Shown here piece after piece: positions 56,691-64,000 of a DNA stretch of 64,000 nt; the first letter of the stretch is position 1, and each line of letters opens with the position of its first letter. The translations under genes and the position numbers were made by a program. The stretch is taken from positions 1-64,000 of the forward strand of contig SEMN01001355.1 of assembly GCA_005408345.1 (NCBI GenBank), in the 5' to 3' direction. The notes beneath the pieces are model-generated. The model made no database searches, was not told the DNA's origin, and saw only the letters and a program-made list of their open reading frames with translations. This stretch comes from Macquaria australasica. Lineage: Eukaryota; Chordata; Actinopteri; Centrarchiformes; Percichthyidae.

Positions 56691-57424
56691 TGACAGTTGC
56701 TCAGTGGCACATGAATCCAAAAAGTTAGGGCATACTGATTTAAATAAGGGCTATTTATGTGTTTGTACTGGCTAGTTGATTTACAGATGTCTCTTTCACA
56801 ATGTAAGTCTATGGGAAAAAGTCTTTTTGGGCCAGTGTGCATCACAGACCTGGAAGCTGTAATTATACGGTTTGGCCACTATGTTAAATAGGCTTCAAAG
56901 CCCAGTGCAGTTCCTGGGGGCTTGGTTAGATACAGTAATGTTACCAATTTGATAACTTGATAGCTAGATAACCAGTGTTGTTGGCTAACGTTAGCTTAAG
57001 CCATAATAGATCGGCTCATTTCTGGAGAACAGTATAAGTAACATTTTTATTTTTTTAATCATTGGTAAAAGTGAGTAGAGAATAACACGCTGCAAAGGTT
57101 CTCAGCTGGAACAAACCAGGGAGGTTACATTGTGACTGGGATGATGCCAAATGCTGGTAAAATATGAAAGTGTCTGGTAGATTTCAGACATGAAATAATG
57201 GTTTACTATTGAGTGGCTGGTGAATTTGAACATTTATCTGTCAGTGGCTGGTAGATGAACACCCATCTGGATCTTGGCACAGCTGGTAAATATATATTTT
57301 AGGATCGTAGGTCAGGCTGTGGTAAATATGGGGTAAGGAGCTTAACAATGTAAAAAAGGCAAGACTTTGAGCATTTAGCTCTACTGTAAAGTGAAAACTT
57401 TAAATCATTTTTAAAACTGACTGG
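56691..57424. other. No gene recognised
   Basis: AT-rich sequence with no coding frame or clear repeat end. Confidence 0.5.
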
Positions 57425-57635
57425 GGGCCAATGCAGGGAAGTTCCGGCGCCGCTGTGAGTGGCAGCCTGTTACAGCAGCTCCCGTTCGCGGTTTGACTTT
57501 TTTCAGTTTAATCGTGAAGTTTACTAGTTCTCTCTTTACTCTGTTTTTTAGTATTATATTATATCTTTTTTTTAGTACTTATTATATTGCTGCTTTTTGC
57601 GTCTTTAACGTTTTTGGACATGTTTATTATCCATT

Positions 57636-59080
57636 ATGGTAACAAGACTGCTGATTCCCTTAGAGACCGCGTCTGTAGTTACCGCCGGCAGCCATGGTGA
57701 TTCCATTGTTTACACCAGGGATCAGCTGTTAACTCTCCGTCATACAGCGGTGCCACCACCCGGGGAGAGACCTGATGTGCCCCGCGAGCTTAGGAGGAGG
57801 AGACGGGGATGCCGAGCGGGGGCTCAGCGCCGCGCCAGGAGAAGACGTTATACACCCGTCCTCCCATCGATCATCATGGGGAATGTAAGATATATCACCA
57901 ACAAGATGGACGAGCTGGCGGCGCTGACCCGGCATCAGAGGGAATACCGGGAGTGTAGCATCATGCTATTCACAGAGACTTGGCTAACTGCGCTAACTCC
58001 GGATACGAACGTTTCGATGAATGGCTTCCATCTATTTCGGGCGGACAGGACGAAGGAGAGCGGTAAGAGGAAGGGAGGAGGGCTGGCAGTGCTTGTTAAT
58101 GACAGATGGTGTAACCCTGGGCACATCACTGTTAAAGAGCAAACCTGCGACAAGAACATTGAACTGCTAGCTGTTAGCATGAGGCCATACTATCTACCGA
58201 GGGAATTCTCGCATGCCAACGTGATGGTAGCTTACATTCCCCCCTCTGCTAACGCTGATGCAGCCTGTGATGTCCTGCTCTCAGCAGTAAGCAGGCTGCA
58301 GACACAGCACCCAAATGCCCTCCTCGTCATCTCTGGTGATTTTAATCATGCCCCTCTGTCCTCCTCTCTACCCACATTTACCCAGTATGTTACGTGCCAT
58401 ACCAGAGACAACAGAATACTGGACTTGTGTTATGCCAACACCAAGGATGCATACATCTCATTGAGTCTCCCCCCCTGGGCAGATCTGATCACAACCTTGT
58501 GCATCTCGGGCCTGTCTACAGACCTCTCGTGCGCAGGCTGCCTGCTGTCCCACGCGCAGTGAAGAAGTGGTCTAACAGAGCAGAGGAGGCTTTAAAGGAC
58601 TGTTTTGACACTACTGTATGGGACATTTTTACTGACGCTCATGGGGAGGATATTGACAACCTCACAGGCTGTCTGACAGATTACATAAACTTCTGTGTGG
58701 AAAACACCATCCCCACCAGAACTGTGCGTTGTTTCGCCAACAATAAACCCTGGATCACTCCTGATATTAAGGCTCTCCTCAAGGGAAAAAAAAGGAGTTT
58801 CTGTATCGGGTAACAAGGAGGAGTTAAAGAGTGTCCAGCGAGAACTGAGGAGGAGGATCAGGGAGGGGAAAAACAGCTACAGGATGAAGTTGGAGAGTCA
58901 GCTGCAGCAAAATAACACCAGAGGAGTTTGGAGGGGCCTTAAAACCATCTCGGGCCATATGGACTCCAAGCCCCGGCCTGTGGGGGATCAGAAGTGGGCA
59001 AATGACCTGAACGTATTCTTTAACAGATTCGATCAGGCATCTAAAGACCCCTCACCCCAAGGACCTAAATGGCTACAGGC
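57636..59080 (+). pseudogene. Rex1-like endonuclease and linker, frameshifted
   Basis: IMGNVRYITNKMDELAALTR starts an APE-type endonuclease, with LFTETWL, LLVISGDFNHAPLSSSLPTF and LDLCYANTKDAY. A one-base loss in a C-run at about 58472 shifts the frame; the SDHNLVHLGPVYRPLV block continues in the next one. A second shift in an A-run near 58790 leads to the basic linker RELRRRIREGKNSYRMKLES. Confidence 0.85.
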
Positions 59081-59082
59081 CA

Positions 59083-60243
59083 GTGGCATTGACCTCTCAC
59101 CTGATGAAGACCCTGGAGAGACTGGTCCTTGTCCACCTGCTTCCGCTGGTGAGCCCATGTATGGACCCTCTGCAGTTTTCCTACCAACCCCGCATTGGGG
59201 TGGATGACACTGTCATTTACCTACTTCACACATCCCTCTCTCAACTAGAAAAGGCTGGAAACACTGTGAGGATCATGTGTTTTGATTTCTCCAGTGCTTT
59301 TAACACCATCCAGCCCAGGATTCTGGGGGACAAGTTGGAGCACGCTGGGGTGGACTATCACCTGGCAGCATGGATCCTGGACTACCTCACAAACCGACCA
59401 CAGTATGTGAGGTTACAGGACTGTGTGTCTGACACACTTCTCTGCAGCACAGGGGCTCCACAGGGAACCGTTCTGGCGCCTTTCCTGTTCACCTTCTACA
59501 CAGCGGACTTCACCCATAACACTTCAAACTGTCACCTACAGAAGTTCTCTGACGACTCTGCCATCGTCGGCCTCATCACCGACGGGGATGATAGGGAGTA
59601 CAGAGAACTGACCCAGGGCTTTGTGGGTTGGTGTCAGCAGAACCGCCTCCAGATCAACGCGAGTAAAACCGAAGAGCTGGTGGTGGACTTCGGCAGGCAC
59701 AGACTCCCTCCACCTACACCAGTGAACATCCAGGGAACGGACATTGAGATTGTGAGATCGTACAAGTATCTGGGTGTTCACTTGAACAACAAACTGGACT
59801 GGTCAGACAATACCGACGCTCTGTTCAAGAAGGGCCAGAGCCGTCTCTTTTTGCTCAGGAGACTAAGGTCTTTTGGAGTGCAGGGGGCGCTCCTGAAGAC
59901 TTTCTATGACTCTGTGGTGGCATCAGCCGTCTTGTATGGGGTGGCATGTTGGGCCAGTGGCATCTCTTCCAGGGATAGGAAGAGACTGGACAGACTGGTA
60001 AAGAAGGCCAGCTCTGTCCTTGGATGCCCTCTGGACCCAGTGGAGGTGGTGGGTGGCAGGAGAATGGTGGCCAAGCTATCATCACTACTGGAGAACACTT
60101 CCCACCCCCTACATGTCACTCTATCAGCACTGGGCAGCTCCTTCAGCGATCGGCTGCTCCACCCTCGGTGTCTGAAGGAGAGGTACCGTAGGTCCTTCCT
60201 GCCTGCTGCTGTCAGACTCTACAATCAGTACAGCTCCCGGTAA
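59083..60243 (+). CDS. Rex1-like reverse transcriptase, long open frame
   Basis: 386 codons uninterrupted: LERLVLVHLLPLVSPCMDPL, FDFSSAFNTIQPRILGDKL, STGAPQGTVLAPFLFTFYTA, LQKFSDDSAIVGLI (catalytic FSDD), YKYLGVHLNNKLDWSDN and the terminal LKERYRRSFLPAAVRLYNQY. This is the palm, thumb and C-terminal part of a CR1/Rex1-group enzyme. It lacks its endonuclease in frame and part of the fingers (a deletion at about 59055), so it is not an active element although the frame is long. The methionine at 59083 is within the domain and not a true start. Confidence 0.88.
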   Translation: MALTSHLMKTLERLVLVHLLPLVSPCMDPLQFSYQPRIGVDDTVIYLLHTSLSQLEKAGNTVRIMCFDFSSAFNTIQPRILGDKLEHAGVDYHLAAWILDYLTNRPQYVRLQDCVSDTLLCSTGAPQGTVLAPFLFTFYTADFTHNTSNCHLQKFSDDSAIVGLITDGDDREYRELTQGFVGWCQQNRLQINASKTEELVVDFGRHRLPPPTPVNIQGTDIEIVRSYKYLGVHLNNKLDWSDNTDALFKKGQSRLFLLRRLRSFGVQGALLKTFYDSVVASAVLYGVACWASGISSRDRKRLDRLVKKASSVLGCPLDPVEVVGGRRMVAKLSSLLENTSHPLHVTLSALGSSFSDRLLHPRCLKERYRRSFLPAAVRLYNQYSSR

Positions 60244-60614
60244 TCTACACTTGACTGTCAATAAGCAGACTGTTCACTACTTTACTTCATCTGCTGCTGT
60301 GCATTATCTTAATTCATTTTTTTTTATTCATGATGTTATTTACTTCATCTGTTGCTGTGTAATATTTTCATGTACATGTATGTTATATATGTGCAATATT
60401 TTTATCTTATCTATTGTTCATACTTACAAATGCACTCAGTCACTCTATTATTATTCCTGTCTATACTGTGTACAGGACTATTTTTCTATTTGTTTTTATT
60501 GTATTTTATTATATTTTATTATTGTATTTCTATATATGACACTTTTGCTGGCTGCTGTAACGCTGAAAATTTCCCCGCTGTGGGACAATTAAAGGCTTAT
60601 CTTATCTTATCTTA

Positions 60615-61358
60615 AATCTGGTTTGAGATGGTAATTTTGAGATGGTCTTTTATCCAGTTATTAGCTTGGCACATGTATTTTGTCACAGCAACAATTAATG
60701 AAGGCAGCTGTGACTATGACAGGATTATAGTGACTTACAGTAGTCGAGTCTAGAAGAGATCAAGGCCACACACTTGCTGCTGGAACATACAGGCAAAGAA
60801 TGTTGGGGTGCACAACAAGGAACTAAATAAATGTTAAAAAATAAAGATAAAGATAAATAATTAAAAACAGGCAGAATACGTTTTCAGTAAATCATTTTCA
60901 CTTGTGCTTCCTGTTCAGAAAAACTCAGTGTCACAGACAAACTCTTACACTTCTCCAAAACTGTGTGCAATATTACACACAGCTGGCACAGCGTGGATAC
61001 CTTCATTAATTCAGCCAAATAAAATAAATTTATACTTCAAGAAAGTTCTGAGACATCCCACCCTGAATATTTGCAAGGCAGTCCATGAGGCAAGCTGCAT
61101 TATTAAAGTTGGGCGAAATAAGTAGAGCATACAGCTATTTCATTGGCATAAAAATAGAATGAAACATTGTATTTGTGTATAACCTGACCTAGTGAAAGCT
61201 ATAGACTGAGAACAACAATTGAATAAGAATATAACCTTGGGGAACACCCTACTCAAGCTGAGCAGCTGCAGAGGCAGCGTTGAACAACAGAGAGTTCTGT
61301 TGGAATGAAAGGTGTAAACAACCTGGTGTCGTAGAAGTTATGTTTATATACTACTATT
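60615..61358. other. No gene; possible old L2-type relic
   Basis: 60625-61320 has phrases such as ACAGTAGTCGAGTCTAGAAG and CTTGGGGAACACCCTACTC that resemble the untranslated or coding part of antisense L2-type elements, but no frame survives. Confidence 0.35.
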
Positions 61359-61800
61359 CTAAAAGCCTGAGTTGATATTGTTCTTTTGTGATGTTGTGAT
61401 GATCCGGGTGGGTGGAGGGGGCTCAGCTGGAGGGCATAATGGACCGACAGAGACAGGCTTTAACTGGAACACATGGAAGGTGGGATGAATTCTCATTGAC
61501 CGGGGTAACTTGAGTCTGACAACACAGCAATTAATGATGCTGTCCATTTCGTAAGGGCCAATGAAGTAGGGAGAGAGCTTTCTAGAGTCAGTTTTTAAAG
61601 GAATGTTTTTAGAACAAAGCCAAAGTCTCTGACCTGGCTGATAGTTGGGTGCAGGGATCCAGTGACAGTCTGCTAAGCGTTGGTTGCGGTCAGCTAATTG
61701 GAGCAGAGCGGAGCGGGCATCCTTCCAAATCTTGCAGCAGCAACGAAGATGGGCCTGGACGGAAGGAGCAGCCACTTCATCCTCCTGAGAAGAGAACAAA
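61359..61800 (-). mobile_element. Ty3/Gypsy integrase C-terminal relic
   Basis: The reverse strand encodes NYQPGQRLWLCSKNIPLKTD, KLSPYFIGPYEMDSIIN and RIHPTFHVFQLKPV, the conserved end of a Ty3/Gypsy integrase before the chromodomain. The frame stops soon after; no LTR was found next to it. Confidence 0.85.
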
Positions 61801-62440
61801 GAACAGGCCCGGAAAGGGGGATCCCCGGATGCTGTATAGCGGGACTGGTGATGTATACAAAACAGCATTGACATTCACCGAGTTGGCCAAGAGAAGTGTT
61901 GAGCTCGTTCCGGTGGGGCATTTTTCGCACACCATGTTAAAGGAAACACGTGTTGACATGGCTGAACTGTCAGAGGTGCCATCTGAATTGTGGGCGCGTC
62001 ATAAATATGACGTAGGCCTGATGAAAGGTGCCACGCCTCTGGTAGTTCACCCTAGGTCTGATTTTCGGCTGAGCCAGAAACAGTATCCCCTAAAACAGGA
62101 AGCACTAAAAGGCATTAAACCGGTTTTTGATTCGTTGTTACAGGCTGGAGTCATTGTTCCTTGCGATGACTCTCCTGTTCGCACACCTATTTTTCCTGTG
62201 AAGAAAATTCGTGACACAGATGAACCAACTGAATGGCGTTATGTTCAAGATCTGCAAGCAGTAAATGCTGCAGTACATCTGCGCGCACCCATGGTTTCAA
62301 ATCCTCATACCATTTTGTCACAAATTCCAGCAAACGCCACGCATTTTTCAGTAGTTGATTTGGCAAACGTTTTTTTCTCCATCCCGGTACATAAAGATAG
62401 TCAGTACTGGTTTGCCTTCTCCTTTAACGGTAAAGGGGCC
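61801..62440 (+). mobile_element. Endogenous-retrovirus-like pol fragment (reverse transcriptase N-terminus)
   Basis: The open frame holds VPSELWARHKYDVGLMKGA, EWRYVQDLQAVNAAV and HFSVVDLANVFFSIPV, the first blocks of a retroviral-type reverse transcriptase with the first catalytic Asp. It is cut off before the catalytic YxDD block, where L2 copy 3 begins. It abuts an antisense Gypsy relic on its left. Old defective copy; no protease, integrase, envelope or LTR is attached. Confidence 0.85.
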
Positions 62441-64000
62441 TCTCAGGAGGCAGAGCTGCAGTCCTACACGCTTCTCTGCGCTTCCATTAGAGCAGTTACC
62501 CACCCTTAACTCCACAGAGAGGTTGTCTGCCCCCCGACCACTTAAATTATTTAAATCAAAACTAAACAGAAGAGGAGGTACACATAAAAACCTAATAAAA
62601 CGTAAAACCACCACTGCAACAGTACAACAAAATAGGAGAATTAAATGTGGACTCTTAAACATCAGATCTCTCTCATCTAAAGCTGTTCTAGTAAACGATC
62701 TAATATCAGATCATAATATTGATTTATTTTGTCTCACTGAAACCTGGCTGTGTCAAGGTGAATATGTTAGCCTAAATGAATCCACTCCCCCCAGTCACAT
62801 TAATACTCACATTCCTCGAGGCACAGGCCGAGGAGGTGGAGTTGCAGCCATCTTCGACTCAAGCCTATTAATCAAACCTAAACCTAAATTAAATTATAAC
62901 TCGTTCGAAAGCCTTGTTGTTAGCCTTTCACACCCAACCTGGAAAACACTACAGCCAATTCTATTTGTTATAGTGTACCAACCGTATTCTGAATTTTTAT
63001 CCGAATTCTCAGAGTTCTTATCAGGTTTTGTCCTTAAAACAGATCAAATAATTATTGTAGGTGATTTTAATATTCATGTGGATGTAGAAAATGATAGCCT
63101 TAGTGCTGCGTTTATCTCATTATTAGATTCGATTGGCTTCTGTCAGAGTGTACATAAACCCACTCACTGTTTTAACCACACCCTCGACCTTGTTCTTGTT
63201 TATGGCATTAAAATTGAACATCTAATAGTCTTTCCACAGAATTCTTTTTTATCAGACCATTTTTTATTAACTTTTGAATTCCTATTACTGGACTACACGC
63301 CATTAGGCAAACATTCCTACACTAGATGTCTATCTGATAGTGCTGTAGCTAAATTTAAGGAAGTGATTCCATCGGCATTAATTCAGTTCCATGTCTCAAT
63401 GTAACAGATGACTCCTATGCTAACTTTAGTCCCTCCCAAATTGATCATCTTGTTGATAGTGCTGCAGGCTCACTACGAATAACACTCGACTCTATCGCCC
63501 CTCTAAAAAAGAAGATAATAAAACAGAGGAGGTTAGCTCCATGGTATAACCCGCAAACCCGCAAATTAAAACAAACATCGCGAAAACTTGAAAGGAAATG
63601 GCGTTCCACCAATCTGGAAGAATCACGTTTAGCCTGGCAAGTTAGTCTTAAAATTTATAGGAAGGCCCTCCGTAATGCCAGAGCAGCTTACTACTCATCA
63701 TTAATAGAGGAAAATAAGAACAACCCCAGGTTTCTGTTCAGCACTGTAGCCAGGCTGACAGAGAGTCACAGCTCTGTTGAGCCATGTATTCCTATAGACC
63801 TCAGTAGTAATGACTTTATGAGCTTCTTTAATGATAAAATTCTAACTATTAGAGACAAAATTCAGCACCTCCTGCCCTCAGTTGGTACTGACTTATCTTC
63901 AAACACAGGAACCTTAGAAACAACTGTAAAACCTGTACATTTAGACTGCTTTTCTCCCATCAACCGTAATCAACTAACTTCCATGATTTCCTCATCTAAG
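62441..64000 (+). mobile_element. L2 LINE copy 3, 5'-truncated, runs off the window
   Basis: It starts inside ORF1 at GGAGGCAGAGCTGCAGTCC, also present in copy 1 near 23420. It continues through the endonuclease (RIKCGLLNIRSLSSKAVLVN, IIVGDFNIHVD, LSDHFLLTFEF) in one long frame, 62355-63404 (the first part lies in the retroviral fragment), then shifts near 63385 and goes on to KIQHLLPSVGTDLSS. Compared with copy 2 it has no LTR or Harbinger, so it shows both empty sites. The two copies are very similar, so both are probably recent. Confidence 0.92.

Larger units (their letters stand above)
57425..60614 (+). mobile_element. Rex1-like LINE, long copy, frameshifted
   Basis: 5' GC-rich leader, endonuclease, linker, reverse transcriptase, and a 3' UTR ending in (CTTAT)n at 60596-60614. 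This is the most complete copy of its family here and is related to 37587-38110. Frames change at about 58480, 58790 and 59060, and the fingers part of the reverse transcriptase is partly deleted at 59060. Confidence 0.9.

Overview
This is vertebrate nuclear DNA, almost certainly from a ray-finned (teleost) fish. It carries one host gene split into small exons with GT-AG introns, and a dense, nested set of fish-type transposable elements (L2, Rex1/CR1-like, RTE/Rex3-like and L1-like LINEs, PIF/Harbinger, hAT and Tc1/mariner-like DNA elements, LTR fragments, and a tyrosine-recombinase element). No rRNA, CRISPR, bacterial operon or functional tRNA gene was seen.

Host gene (9737-35305, + strand): twelve phase-consistent exons encode most of a desmoglein, best called desmoglein-2-like. 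They cover EC1 without its start, EC2-EC4, the membrane-proximal extracellular domain, one membrane helix, the catenin-binding cytoplasmic segment and a desmoglein-type repeat tail. The signal peptide and propeptide exons were not found in the 9.7 kb upstream and probably lie outside the window. Two features stand out: an in-exon minisatellite encodes a Gly/Ala/Ser-rich insertion in EC3, and an in-frame TAG comes 29 codons before what looks like the true C-terminus.

Regions: 1-3516 has no recognised gene. 3517-8846 is a teleost repeat carrying a 2.63-kb tandem duplication with a tRNA-Thr-like segment in each copy. The desmoglein introns (9896-34327) hold RTE, L1-like, L2 and Rex1 relics, a 371-bp fold-back MITE and a hAT-like MITE. 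35306-41246 is the 3' UTR, a high-copy teleost repeat, a Rex1 tail, two Tc1/mariner-type elements and a hAT-like element with a perfect 8-bp duplication. 41247-55168 is one L2 element split by at least five later insertions: a roughly 5-kb element with a complete-looking seven-exon tyrosine-recombinase gene (gene 42723-45344), a solo LTR, a 3.3-kb PIF/Harbinger element with both of its genes, and two short L2 3' fragments. 55169-64000 holds a segment related to the desmoglein 3' flank, two Rex1-like copies, a Gypsy integrase relic, an endogenous-retrovirus-like RT fragment and a third L2 copy running off the end.

The most notable system is the tyrosine-recombinase element. Its spliced open frame encodes N-terminal C2H2 fingers, an acidic linker and a recombinase core with R, K, R, H and Y candidates. 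It is flanked by 80-bp inverted arms (about 92% alike by eye), and its edges can be placed by comparing two L2 copies in this window. All identifications come from reading motifs and comparing copies by eye; no database search was possible.
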